Origin: Chlorobium sp.
GTDB taxonomy: Bacteria; Bacteroidota; Chlorobiia; Chlorobiales; Chlorobiaceae
Reading direction: 5' to 3'
Assembly (NCBI GenBank): GCA_005862285.1
Contig: SZXW01000010.1
Coordinates: forward strand, 857,138 to 921,137
Length of the DNA stretch: 64,000 nucleotides
Within the stretch, counting starts at the first letter, position 1, and every line of letters begins with the position of its first letter. Made by a program: the position numbers and the translations under genes. The notes below the pieces were generated by a model, which was given only the letters and a program-made list of their open reading frames with translations, had not been told where the DNA came from and made no database searches. Of this stretch, positions 54,731-63,971 are shown one piece after another.

Positions 54731-54963
54731 GGCGCATCTCCGTCCGAAACCGCTTCATAATAGCAGATAATCACTATATTATCATTACTGTTTCAGCGGG
54801 CCGTTTCCGGCTCTTTCGTTCGGAATATTTGAAATAATTTTCTGAAAGGCAGTCTATGGGCACCTCTATTTATTTTCCCCTGATCCTGAAGTCGCGATAT
54901 GATGGCCAGCTTGAGAAGAAAAAATAATGCAAATGGTGCAGTATCATTTTCTGAGGAGCAGCA
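54731..54963. other. Short spacer with a repeat-end motif
   Basis: Gene-free DNA between the possible small ORF and the nuclease gene. It carries TGGGCACCTCTATTTAT at 54857-54873, the reverse complement of the 33401 motif. Confidence 0.5.
54857..54873 (-). repeat. Repeat-end motif, inverted copy
   Basis: The reverse complement reads ATAAATAGAGGTGCCCA, identical over 17 bp to 33401-33417 and close to the end of the 31945-32072 repeat. No element body is attached. Confidence 0.65.
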
Positions 54964-55812
54964 ATGTACAAGTTCATTGCAGATAACGTAGTAGTCTTCG
55001 ATGTCGAGTGGGTTCCGGACCCGGCGTCAGGCAGGCGGATTTACAAATTGCCGGATACGGCTTCCGATAATGACGTTCTCGAGGTCATGTGGCGGGAGGG
55101 CGGTGCTACGCCGGAGGATCCTCAACCCTATCTGAAAACCGTCATGTGCAGGATCGTTTCCATTGCGGCGGTGGTTCGGAAGAGGGGGGGACGAGGTGAC
55201 GTAAGGCTTGAGTTCGTTTCCCTTCCCGGCTTGAATGATGGCGTGCAAGCGGAAGGTGAGATCATCCGGCGGTTCCTTGAAGCCGTCGGGAACCTCGGGG
55301 CACAGCTTGTAGGCTTCAATTCGTCGAATGCCGACCTGCCAATCCTGTACCAGCGGGCACTGGTGAACAGAGTGACAGCTCCGACCTTTTGCCATCGTCC
55401 GGAAAAGCCCTGGGAAGGCGCTGATTACTTCAGCCGTTACAGTGATTTCAACATCGATCTGAAGAATGAGCTGTGTGGCTTCGGAAAAGCGGCCCCATCG
55501 CTCAACGAATTGGCCGCATCACTGGGAATTCCCGGCAAACTCGGAACTGTTGGTGCCGATGTGGTCAATCTCTGGTGCGCTGGAGATATCCGGAAAATCT
55601 TCGAGTACAACCAGTTCGACGCGCTCTCGACCTATCTGGTGTGGCTGAGAACCGCACACTTTTCAGGGCGACTGACAGACGATGCGTTTGTGCGCGAAGA
55701 GCAGTTGCTGGAAACCTGCCTTGACCAGGAGATCAAGGACGGTTCGGAGCACCTGACATTGTTTCTCGATGAGTGGAAGCGGTTGCGTTTGATGACTGCA
55801 AGCGGAAAGTAG
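54964..55812 (+). CDS. PolB-exo2-like 3'-5' exonuclease
   Basis: 282 residues. DEDD-type exonuclease outline: VVFDVEWVPDP (Exo I, Asp/Glu), LVGFNSSNADLPILYQRA (Exo II) and FEYNQFDALSTYLVWLR (Exo III), the order of the predicted PolB exonuclease-like 2 family. A GAGGAG site precedes the ATG. It is a single-domain protein without a polymerase. DNA repair or processing is likely. An integrase fragment follows within 50 bp. Confidence 0.82.
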   Translation: MYKFIADNVVVFDVEWVPDPASGRRIYKLPDTASDNDVLEVMWREGGATPEDPQPYLKTVMCRIVSIAAVVRKRGGRGDVRLEFVSLPGLNDGVQAEGEIIRRFLEAVGNLGAQLVGFNSSNADLPILYQRALVNRVTAPTFCHRPEKPWEGADYFSRYSDFNIDLKNELCGFGKAAPSLNELAASLGIPGKLGTVGADVVNLWCAGDIRKIFEYNQFDALSTYLVWLRTAHFSGRLTDDAFVREEQLLETCLDQEIKDGSEHLTLFLDEWKRLRLMTASGK

Positions 55813-55861
55813 GGATTTCCGGATTTCGGAAAACAAGATATCCCAGGTTGGATGCTGATAT

Positions 55862-56005
55862 GTCAACCATCTGCTGGAATCAGGATCCGACCTCAGGTAC
55901 ATTCAGGAACTTCTCGGACACAAAAGCAGCAAGACCACCGATATCTATACCCATGTCAGCAAAAAAAGTTTACAGCACATTAAAAGCCCATTCGATGATT
56001 TGTGA
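55862..56005 (+). pseudogene. C-terminal remnant of a tyrosine recombinase/integrase
   Basis: A 47-codon fragment reading [20 protein letters not shown] then [20 protein letters not shown] and SPFDDL before TGA. This is the HxLxxG-LGH-TxxYTHV block with the catalytic His and Tyr of XerC/D-type recombinases. In-frame stop codons lie just upstream and no start or N-terminal domain remains. It marks the left edge of the accessory island. Confidence 0.85.
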
Positions 56006-56159
56006 TAACCAAGAAAAGAACGCGCTGGGCATTAATATACCACTTTGTAGCGCTTATTCATCCAATATAGGATGTAAGGAGCAATAGAATAGCGCAGATA
56101 AACAAGTGTGCGTCATGCTAAAAAGACAACTCTGCAAAAGATAAATTTGTAAAATAGTT

Positions 56160-58430
56160 ATGAAAAAACTTGAAGAAACTTTATTGTTTAAACATTTTGA
56201 GAAAGATGCTTCACCAGAGCAGATAACATTAATAACTACTAATGCTAAAAAAGCAGCTGATAGACTAATACTTGTTAGAGATACATTTCCAACATATACA
56301 TTACATAATGAACAGCATGTTCTAAATGTGATAGATTTAATGGGAAAATTATTAGGAGAAAAAATTGATTACCTCGATTCATTGGAAATAGCAATTCTAA
56401 TTTTAAGTGCTTATTATCACGACATTGGAATGGTTTTTACAAATGAGGATCGTGAAAGCATTCAAAATGAAATAGAGTTTGATCAATTTATCAGAAAATA
56501 TCCTAAGGCACATTTAAGAATTCTTGAATTTCAAGAAGAAAAACCTACTAATAAAAATCAAATTCCCGAAGATGTTGCTGAATGGTATTGTCGCTGGATT
56601 CATCCCGATAGAAGTGCAACTTATGCGTCAAATTACAATGAACTTTTATGGGACAATTTCCCAATTAATGATTCTATAGCAGCAGTATGTAAAAGTCATG
56701 GATATAGTATAGAGGAAGTGTACAAATGGGAAAGCGTCTCAATTGATTTTCTTGGTAAAGTAGATTTATTATTTTGCTCAATTATTTTAAGATTAGCTGA
56801 TATTTTAGATTTTGATAATAGTAGGTCTCCTGAGGAAGTATATAATTATTTAGGACTTTCAAAAAGAAAAAATAAACGTGATTCAATTAGTGATGTAGAA
56901 TGGTTAAAACATTTGTGTTCACTAGGTTTTATCTTTACTAGCACTAATAGAAATGATAGGTATCCCATCAAATTTGCATCCGCTCCTGATGAGCCTGCTG
57001 TTGAATTTGATGTTAGAGAATTTTTAAATATTATCGAATCGGAATTTGATAAATGTAATGCTGTTTTAAAATTCTGCTCTTCTCGATGGCAAAACTTTCA
57101 TCTGCCTTTAACAATTAATAGAAGTGACATAAAAAGTAAGGGATATACATACGGAGAATTTAGATTTACATTACAGCAGGATCAAATTTTAAACCTTTTA
57201 ATGGGAGAAAACTTATATTCTGATCCATATGCATTTGTTCGAGAGCTTGTTCAAAATGCTATAGATACTACAAGACACCGAGAGATATATGAAATAAGTA
57301 AAGGGAATGTGAATTTTGTTTCTCAACCAATCGTTTTTTCAACATGGAATGATAGTGATGGTTATACATTTTTAAGAATAGATGATTATGGAATGGGGAT
57401 GAATGAAGAGATAATAACAAATTATTTCTTAAAAGTAGGTCAATCGTATTATCAATCTGAGCAATTTAAGGTGGAGCAAATAAATTTGAAAGCTAAATCA
57501 AATATTGATTTTATGCCAGTAAGCCGATTTGGGATAGGAATTCTTTCTTGTTTTATTGTTGGCGATCAAATAGAATTAAGTTCTCGAAGAATTACAGAAA
57601 CTCCTGAACGAAATGCTCTACGAATGACAATGAGTAGTTTAAGTTCCTTTTTTGTATTGAAAAAAGAATCAGAAAAACATGCTTGCCTTAGCATGCCAAA
57701 TCAATATAAATCAAATGAAATTTATAGAAATATAAATGATTTTGGCACTTCTATTTCAATTAGATTAAATTCAAAAAAAGAGAGAGCCGACTTTAATTTA
57801 AAAAACATACTTAATGATTATATCGTTGTTTCGCCAGTACAAATTAAATATAACGACGAGTTAATAGGTGGAAATTATAATGAAGTAATAGATAATAAAT
57901 GGTGTAAATATTCGGAATACGCCATTAAGGAATCTGATCAAGTAGATATTGAAAATGTAATCGGTGTAAAATTTACAGAACCTCTTAAAATTATAATTAG
58001 TCCTTTAAACCTGACAGAAAATTCTCCGAATAAAAAATTCAAAGGTCAGGCAATAATAGGATATGTGAAATATCCTTCTCATAATGTTGGTGAAATTTTC
58101 AATTCTTCTGATACAATAAAAAGAGATATCATTCTAACTCGAAATGATTCCAATGGTAAAATTAGTCTTAAAATAAATTACGAAAATAAGGATGCCTTAC
58201 GAGAACTAAAAGGAAAATATAGTTATGAAAATGAGGGACAGTATTACGAGTCTATTCGTATAAGACTTGAATACATATTGAAAAAAATTGAAAGAAATAG
58301 AGGAAAAAGGTTTGCTGAATCAATTTATCGCCAAATTAGAGATATTTTAGAAGGAGGTAGAATACGTTCACTTGCCAGTTTAAATGAAAAAGGAGTTAAT
58401 ATATTTTCTAGGAGGAGTTGGGGACGTTGA
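56160..58430 (+). CDS. HD-domain plus HSP90-like ATPase protein
   Basis: 756 residues. The N-terminal part (about 25-300) is an HD-type module: YTLHNEQHV (His49/His53), SAYYHDIGMVF (His87-Asp88) and ILRLADILDFD (Asp214). The second part (about 335-480) is a GHKL/HSP90-like ATPase with FVRELVQNAIDTTRHRE (Glu362, Asn366), LRIDDYGMGMN and SRFGIGILSCF, followed by an HSP90-like middle region. This HD plus HSP90 layout is seen in conflict or stress systems and is a candidate defence gene. GC is very low: two 60-bp samples give 13 and 15 G+C. The last three codons and the stop lie in the start of the tandem repeat, so the true C-terminus may be lost. Confidence 0.85.
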   Translation: MKKLEETLLFKHFEKDASPEQITLITTNAKKAADRLILVRDTFPTYTLHNEQHVLNVIDLMGKLLGEKIDYLDSLEIAILILSAYYHDIGMVFTNEDRESIQNEIEFDQFIRKYPKAHLRILEFQEEKPTNKNQIPEDVAEWYCRWIHPDRSATYASNYNELLWDNFPINDSIAAVCKSHGYSIEEVYKWESVSIDFLGKVDLLFCSIILRLADILDFDNSRSPEEVYNYLGLSKRKNKRDSISDVEWLKHLCSLGFIFTSTNRNDRYPIKFASAPDEPAVEFDVREFLNIIESEFDKCNAVLKFCSSRWQNFHLPLTINRSDIKSKGYTYGEFRFTLQQDQILNLLMGENLYSDPYAFVRELVQNAIDTTRHREIYEISKGNVNFVSQPIVFSTWNDSDGYTFLRIDDYGMGMNEEIITNYFLKVGQSYYQSEQFKVEQINLKAKSNIDFMPVSRFGIGILSCFIVGDQIELSSRRITETPERNALRMTMSSLSSFFVLKKESEKHACLSMPNQYKSNEIYRNINDFGTSISIRLNSKKERADFNLKNILNDYIVVSPVQIKYNDELIGGNYNEVIDNKWCKYSEYAIKESDQVDIENVIGVKFTEPLKIIISPLNLTENSPNKKFKGQAIIGYVKYPSHNVGEIFNSSDTIKRDIILTRNDSNGKISLKINYENKDALRELKGKYSYENEGQYYESIRIRLEYILKKIERNRGKRFAESIYRQIRDILEGGRIRSLASLNEKGVNIFSRRSWGR

Positions 58431-58518
58431 TCCGTAAGTGAAATAACTCGTATAATTCGATCAGAAAATATAGGGAATCTCTAAAAATTATATGAGTTTT
58501 CTGTCGGGGTGTACGGGT

Positions 58519-58809
58519 TTATTGAGCCAGGGCTCTCTGGACTGCTTCGGGTTCAAGGGCAATAACTTTCAGCAATACTCTTGCCGCACGGTCAGGCTGG
58601 CGCCGTTTTTGTTCCCAGTCCTGAACGGCCCGAACATCGAAGCCGAAACGAAGGGAAAATTCCGGTTGCGTAAGGCCCAGACTCTGCCGGATTGCCTTGA
58701 CATCAACTTCATCCGGAACATGAGCAACAAAACCCTCTGTTGCTTCACCAAGTGCATACGCAAGCGCTTGCTGTGCTGATCTGATCAGTTTACTTCCTGC
58801 TTTTGACAT
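58519..58809 (-). CDS. higA: HigA/NadS-like antitoxin, copy 1 (cut off from its toxin)
   Basis: 96 residues. An N-terminal arm ([20 protein letters not shown]) and an XRE helix-turn-helix ([34 protein letters not shown], about 40-73). Identical to the copy at 62593-62883. Normally it overlaps the 3' end of its toxin gene; here the IS21 insertion places its promoter-side partner 2.6 kb away, so expression now depends on the IS or on internal promoters. Confidence 0.88.
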   Translation of the reverse strand: MSKAGSKLIRSAQQALAYALGEATEGFVAHVPDEVDVKAIRQSLGLTQPEFSLRFGFDVRAVQDWEQKRRQPDRAARVLLKVIALEPEAVQRALAQ

Positions 58810-59010
58810 GGCGTTTTACTCCTTCTCTGTACGTTTCAGCGATTGATTGAGTATACTGGAGCAATGTGTACCAGTTGTTCTGCAGCAAACTGTACCACCC
58901 CTACCGGAGCATAGTGTACCGGGCATTCCGGAGCATTATGTACCACCCACCGACATGCGGATTTGTAACACAGGTAACTGTACCTTTGGCCTTAAAAACC
59001 GGAGGTACTT

Positions 59011-60573
59011 ATGGCAAACCAACCATTGGATATGTTACAAATTCGAAGATGTCTTCTGCTTTTGCAGGAAGCACGTTCCGTCCGGGATATTCACCGGACA
59101 ACAGGCATACACAGGAACACCATCAAGAGCTACCTTGAGCGCTGCAAACACAGCGGAAAAAGCTACAGCGAACTGCTCGCACTACCGGATCATGAACTGG
59201 CAGCACTCATCCATCCGCCACGCAACAACCATCAGGCAGACGAGCGGTATAGGTACCTCTCAGGGCAGTTAGAGCGGTATGCCAAGGAACTCAGCCGTCC
59301 CCATGTCACCAAGCAGCTGTTGTGGGAAGAATATTTGCAGCTCAATCCTGACGGGTACCGGTATGCACAGTTCTGCCTGCATCTTGACCGGTACCTGCAA
59401 AAGCATGATCCAACCATGCCGCAAGTTCATCTGCCAGGCGACAAGTTGCAGATCGACTTTGCCGGTGACCAGCTACGCTACTTTGATCCGATAGCGCATA
59501 TCTGGATATCGTGTCCAGTACTGGTCTGTACGCTGCCGTGCAGTGCCCTGTTCTATGCCGAACCGCTGGCGTCAAGCCGACAGGAGCATCTCATTCCGGC
59601 GCTCAATAATGTCTTGGCATACCTTGGCGGTGTGCCAAAGAACATCCTGAGCGATAACATGGCTCAGGTGGTCAGCAAAGCCTCACGGTACGAGCCTGTA
59701 TTCACCGAACTGATCGAACAATGGGCACTGCACTACCAGACCAATATGCAGGCGACATGGGTGGCAAAACCAAGGGATAAGGCATCGGTTGAGAACAGTG
59801 TGCATATCGCTTACCAGCAGATCTACGCCCCGATACGCAATGAATGCCATCACTCGCTCAAGACGCTGAAGCTGCGCGTCAGGGAACTGCTGGATAAGGC
59901 CAATGAGCGGATCATGACGGCGTATGGCAAAAGCCGCAATGAACGGTTTCTGGAACGTGAACAGGCTCATCTCGCCCCATTACCGCCAATGAGCTTTGTC
60001 TACAAGCACCAGGCGGTTGCCAAGGTCAAGAAAAACTACCACGTTATTCTTGGTGAAGACTGGCATCAGTACAGTGTTCCCCATGAGTATATCGGACGGG
60101 ATGTCAAGCTGATCTATGATGATGATGTCATTGAGATTTTCTGCGAGTACCATCGCATCGCCATCCACCGCCGTGAGGTTGTCCGTAACGGTTATAGCAC
60201 CATCAAGGAGCATATGCCGGAGTCTCATCGGCACTACTTGCTCCAGAAAGGGTGGAAACCCGATGACTTCCTGGAAAAAGGCCGCGCTATCGGTCCGAAA
60301 ACGGAGGAGGTTATCATCCGTTTCCTTGCCGCCAAGGCTTTCCCAGAACAATCTTATGATGCCTGTATCGGGTTGCTTCGTCTGGCCAAAGGGGTTGGCC
60401 AGACACGGCTCGAAGCCGCATGTTCACTGGCTCTTCGAGGCCCTCGCCTCACCTACCAGATCATCAAAACCATTCTGGACAACAACCGTGATAAGTTGAT
60501 GCTTTTTGCAGAAGAACCGGCTCCGCTGTTGCCGTTTCATGAAAATATCCGTGGCAAACACTCTTACAACTAA
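59011..60573 (+). CDS. istA: IS21-family transposase IstA
   Basis: 520 residues. N-terminal helix-turn-helix (ARSVRDIHRTTGIHRNTIKS, about 21-40) and a DDE integrase core with Asp149 (LQIDFAGDQ), Asp215 (LSDNMAQ) and Glu261 (SVENSVH), followed by a C-terminal beta-barrel region. A GGAGG site precedes the ATG. The frame is intact, so the element may be active. Confidence 0.96.
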   Translation: MANQPLDMLQIRRCLLLLQEARSVRDIHRTTGIHRNTIKSYLERCKHSGKSYSELLALPDHELAALIHPPRNNHQADERYRYLSGQLERYAKELSRPHVTKQLLWEEYLQLNPDGYRYAQFCLHLDRYLQKHDPTMPQVHLPGDKLQIDFAGDQLRYFDPIAHIWISCPVLVCTLPCSALFYAEPLASSRQEHLIPALNNVLAYLGGVPKNILSDNMAQVVSKASRYEPVFTELIEQWALHYQTNMQATWVAKPRDKASVENSVHIAYQQIYAPIRNECHHSLKTLKLRVRELLDKANERIMTAYGKSRNERFLEREQAHLAPLPPMSFVYKHQAVAKVKKNYHVILGEDWHQYSVPHEYIGRDVKLIYDDDVIEIFCEYHRIAIHRREVVRNGYSTIKEHMPESHRHYLLQKGWKPDDFLEKGRAIGPKTEEVIIRFLAAKAFPEQSYDACIGLLRLAKGVGQTRLEAACSLALRGPRLTYQIIKTILDNNRDKLMLFAEEPAPLLPFHENIRGKHSYN

Positions 60574-60590
60574 CCCTTAACATACTGCCA

Positions 60591-61331
60591 ATGAACACAC
60601 AACTGACGCTCGACAAGCTTCGTACCATGAAGTTTCACGGCATGGCTGAAGCCTATGAAGCCCTGCTCATCTTACCGGTGCATGAACAACCGACCCCTGA
60701 TTTCCTGATCGGTCACCTTGTTGACGCCGAACACAACTACCGTAAAGAGCAAACCATGCGGCGACACCTGCAACAAAGCAAGATCCGTTACCCGGCAATG
60801 CTCGAACAGATCCACTGCAGTGCTGACCGGAACCTGAGCCAGCAACAGTTACTCAGACTCGCTGACTGTCGCTATATCGAACGCGGTGAAAACGTTCTGA
60901 TCACCGGCGCAACGGGATGCGGTAAAAGCTATCTCGCTTCAGCACTCGGCCGACAAGCATGTTCGCTGGGTTACAGTACGCTCTACCTCGGTATGAACCG
61001 TCTGATGGAACAACTCACTCAGGTCAAGCTCGACGGGACATACCTCAAATGGTTAAACAAGCTGCAAAAAACGCGGCTTCTGATTGTCGATGATTTTGGC
61101 CTGCAGCCATTGGACACAACGACACGGCTGGCACTACTGGAGATCCTCGAAGATCGCTATGAAAAACAGGCAATTATCTTCACGGCACAGCTACCCGTTG
61201 CCGAGTGGCATGACGTCATTGCAGAACCAACCATTGCCGATAGTATCCTTGACCGGCTCTTAAGTAATGCTCACCGAATCGAACTGAAAGGTCCTTCTTT
61301 GAGACGTCAGAAAAAGGGAAATAATATGTAA
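60591..61331 (+). CDS. istB: IS21-family helper ATPase IstB
   Basis: 246 residues, AAA+ ATPase of the DnaC/DnaA-like group. Walker [19 protein letters not shown] (about 104-121) and Walker [10 protein letters not shown]. It starts 17 bp after istA and assists target selection by the transposase. Confidence 0.96.
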   Translation: MNTQLTLDKLRTMKFHGMAEAYEALLILPVHEQPTPDFLIGHLVDAEHNYRKEQTMRRHLQQSKIRYPAMLEQIHCSADRNLSQQQLLRLADCRYIERGENVLITGATGCGKSYLASALGRQACSLGYSTLYLGMNRLMEQLTQVKLDGTYLKWLNKLQKTRLLIVDDFGLQPLDTTTRLALLEILEDRYEKQAIIFTAQLPVAEWHDVIAEPTIADSILDRLLSNAHRIELKGPSLRRQKKGNNM

Positions 61332-61748
61332 CTTTCGCACATCAAATCCGCCCTTGGCTGGTGGTACACTTTTCTCCGGAATCAGTGGTACACTTTGCTG
61401 CATATTGGGTGGTACACTTTCACCAGAATACTCAATTGATCTCAAAATCTCTTTTAATTCGTTTCGTTCGGATTGCGACAGGTTTGCTTTTTCACCCTTG
61501 GAAAAAATCGAGAGCAGAAAGACCGGGATATCCTTTCCTGCATAGAAGGTGATAACCCGATATCCGCCGCTTTTTCCTTTACCTCGTCCGGCAAACCGAA
61601 GTTTTCTCGCTCCTCCCGTGCCTTTGATTTCAACACCGGCATCAGGATTTCCAGCAACGAAATCGACAATAAATCGCCGCTCATTGTCAGTCAAGCCGAT
61701 GTCCTTAGCATCGGCGAGGTACCCGGGTGTCTCAATAACAACCTGCAT
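61260..61748 (-). pseudogene. HigB-like toxin, copy 1, C-terminus replaced by IS21 sequence
   Basis: The first 105 residues match the intact toxin at 62864-63229 exactly ([20 protein letters not shown] onward to KEILRSI). The native 16-residue tail ([16 protein letters not shown]) is replaced by about 57 residues read antisense through the right end of the IS and into istB. Loss of the basic tail probably inactivates it. Confidence 0.88.
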
Positions 61749-61951
61749 GAACGAATGAAAGGTACGGCATTGCCGTATGTTTTGCAAAAAAAGTTTTTTA
61801 CCGTGCTCTGCCTTATTGCGAAAAGATTGTTAATGGTATAACGTAATATAGGCGAAATGCCTGGAAGCGTAGAAGAATCAGTCAAAAAGTATGTTGTTAT
61901 CATATATTCCTGAAGGAGCTTGTCGTATACCATCACCAGCGATAACGCATT

Positions 61952-62165
61952 TTGCTGAGATTAGCGAGACTCGACGCGCTGGGAGTGTTGCATCAGATTA
62001 TTGTTCCAGGGAATCGAGCAGGGGAATATTGTCCGCGGCGATATGGACAGGAAGATGTTCGTAGATCGCATTGGCCTGCTGGCAAAAGCATAAGACACGG
62101 AAGTCTCTGCCATTGCCCTGTTGCCGGTAACCGGGCGTTTGCGTTTGCTGGACAAGCGAGAACTT
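61952..62165 (+). pseudogene. Decayed RAYT (IS200-like transposase) fragment A, unit 1
   Basis: Reads LRLARLDALGVLHQIIVPG, the start of REP-associated tyrosine transposases (usually MPRLARLDAPGVLHHVM). A frame change then gives QGNIVRGDMDRKMFVDRIGL with a stop soon after. Only the N-terminal third survives; the HUH and Tyr parts are missing. Confidence 0.75.
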
Positions 62166-62255
62166 GGGGACGTCCATAAATAAAACAAAAAGTATTTTCT
62201 GTTTTTTAATATTACGAGAGAGGTTGTCTGATTACATCATAAACGATAATCCACT

Positions 62256-62490
62256 ATGCCGAGAGGAGCCAGACTTGGACGCGCCTGGGAGCGCTGCATC
62301 ATATTATGGTTCATGGGAATCAAGCAGGGGAATATTGTCTTTGACGAACGGACAGGAAGATGTTCGTTGATCGCATGGGCCTGCTGGCAAAAGGATCGTA
62401 CACGGAAATCTCTGCCTTTGCCCTGTTGCCTGTAACCGGGCGTTTGCTGGACAAGGATATCGAGGAGGGTTTCGTATCTGCCGCGTGGGA
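62256..62490 (+). pseudogene. Decayed RAYT fragment B, unit 1
   Basis: A second N-terminal fragment starting at ATG 62256, MPRGARLG, with the ARLDAPG-LHH block recoverable across a frameshift, then IKQGNIVFDERTGRKMFVDR in pieces. It is a diverged direct repeat of fragment A (shared GGACAGGAAGATGTTCGT). Both are dead. Confidence 0.7.
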
Positions 62491-62592
62491 GTGAGGGACG
62501 TTGATCCGTAAGTGAAATAACTCGTATAATTCGATCAGAAAATATAGGGAATCTCTAAAAATTATATGAGTTTTCTGTCGGGGTGTACGGGT

Positions 62593-62883
62593 TTATTGAG
62601 CCAGGGCTCTCTGGACTGCTTCGGGTTCAAGGGCAATAACTTTCAGCAATACTCTTGCCGCACGGTCAGGCTGGCGCCGTTTTTGTTCCCAGTCCTGAAC
62701 GGCCCGAACATCGAAGCCGAAACGAAGGGAAAATTCCGGTTGCGTAAGGCCCAGACTCTGCCGGATTGCCTTGACATCAACTTCATCCGGAACATGAGCA
62801 ACAAAACCCTCTGTTGCTTCACCAAGTGCATACGCAAGCGCTTGCTGTGCTGATCTGATCAGTTTACTTCCTGCTTTTGACAT
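62593..62883 (-). CDS. higA: HigA/NadS-like antitoxin, intact unit
   Basis: Identical to 58519-58809. It is downstream of and overlaps the toxin gene by 20 bp. Toxin-first order is the hallmark of hig loci. The HTH domain should bind both the toxin and the operon's promoter. Confidence 0.9.
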   Translation of the reverse strand: MSKAGSKLIRSAQQALAYALGEATEGFVAHVPDEVDVKAIRQSLGLTQPEFSLRFGFDVRAVQDWEQKRRQPDRAARVLLKVIALEPEAVQRALAQ

Positions 62884-63229
62884 GGCGTTTTACTCCTTCT
62901 CTGTACGTTTCAGCGATTGATCTCAAAATCTCTTTTAATTCGTTTCGTTCGGATTGCGACAGGTTTGCTTTTTCACCCTTGGAAAAAATCGAGAGCAGAA
63001 AGACCGGGATATCCTTTCCTGCATAGAAGGTGATAACCCGATATCCGCCGCTTTTTCCTTTACCTCGTCCGGCAAACCGAAGTTTTCTCGCTCCTCCCGT
63101 GCCTTTGATTTCAACACCGGCATCAGGATTTCCAGCAACGAAATCGACAATAAATCGCCGCTCATTGTCAGTCAAGCCGATGTCCTTAGCATCGGCGAGG
63201 TACCCGGGTGTCTCAATAACAACCTGCAT
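62864..63229 (-). CDS. higB: HigB-like RelE-superfamily toxin, intact unit
   Basis: 121 residues from the ATG at 63229 ([20 protein letters not shown]); an upstream start at 63268 in frame would add 13 residues. RelE/HigB fold: [25 protein letters not shown] and [20 protein letters not shown]. Basic C-terminal tail. Such toxins cleave mRNA on the ribosome. The antitoxin overlaps its 3' end. Confidence 0.9.
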   Translation of the reverse strand: MQVVIETPGYLADAKDIGLTDNERRFIVDFVAGNPDAGVEIKGTGGARKLRFAGRGKGKSGGYRVITFYAGKDIPVFLLSIFSKGEKANLSQSERNELKEILRSIAETYREGVKRHVKSRK

Positions 63230-63432
63230 GAACGAATGAAAGGTACGGCATTGCCGTATGTTTTGCAAAAAAAGTTTTTTACCGTGCTCTGCCTTATTGC
63301 GAAAAGATTGTTAATGGTATAACGTAATATAGGCGAAATGCCTGGAAGCGTAGAAGAATCAGTCAAAAAGTATGTTGTTATCATATATTCCTGAAGGAGC
63401 TTGTCGTATACCATCACCAGCGATAACGCATT

Positions 63433-63646
63433 TTGCTGAGATTAGCGAGACTCGACGCGCTGGGAGTGTTGCATCAGATTATTGTTCCAGGGAATCGAGC
63501 AGGGGAATATTGTCCGCGGCGATATGGACAGGAAGATGTTCGTAGATCGCATTGGCCTGCTGGCAAAAGCATAAGACACGGAAGTCTCTGCCATTGCCCT
63601 GTTGCCGGTAACCGGGCGTTTGCGTTTGCTGGACAAGCGAGAACTT
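63433..63646 (+). pseudogene. Decayed RAYT fragment A, unit 2
   Basis: Exact copy of 61952-62165, at +1481. Same frame disruption, so it was already dead before the tandem duplication. Confidence 0.75.
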
Positions 63647-63736
63647 GGGGACGTCCATAAATAAAACAAAAAGTATTTTCTGTTTTTTAATATTACGAGA
63701 GAGGTTGTCTGATTACATCATAAACGATAATCCACT

Positions 63737-63971
63737 ATGCCGAGAGGAGCCAGACTTGGACGCGCCTGGGAGCGCTGCATCATATTATGGTTCATGGGAA
63801 TCAAGCAGGGGAATATTGTCTTTGACGAACGGACAGGAAGATGTTCGTTGATCGCATGGGCCTGCTGGCAAAAGGATCGTACACGGAAATCTCTGCCTTT
63901 GCCCTGTTGCCTGTAACCGGGCGTTTGCTGGACAAGGATATCGAGGAGGGTTTCGTATCTGCCGCGTGGGA
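63737..63971 (+). pseudogene. Decayed RAYT fragment B, unit 2
   Basis: Exact copy of 62256-62490 at +1481, ending just before the third unit begins at 63976. Confidence 0.7.

Larger units (their letters stand above)
58847..61435 (+). mobile_element. Complete IS21-family insertion sequence, 2589 bp
   Basis: Ends TTGAGTATACTGGAGCAATG (left) and, on the other strand, TTGAGTATTCTGGTGAAAGT (right). Internal TGTACC boxes are repeated at the left end (58866, 58891, 58915, 58939) and as GGTACA at the right end (61363, 61387, 61411), the multiple transposase-binding sites typical of IS21. A 4-bp target duplication TTGA flanks it (58843-58846 and 61436-61439), and the uninterrupted site is present at 62917-62920, so the insertion point is exact. 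It carries istA and istB. Confidence 0.96.

Noticed and set aside
56006..56159. Integron attC site between the integrase remnant and the AT-rich gene
   Set aside because: I looked for paired core sites with inverted-repeat structure and found none that convince; a structure-based search would be needed.
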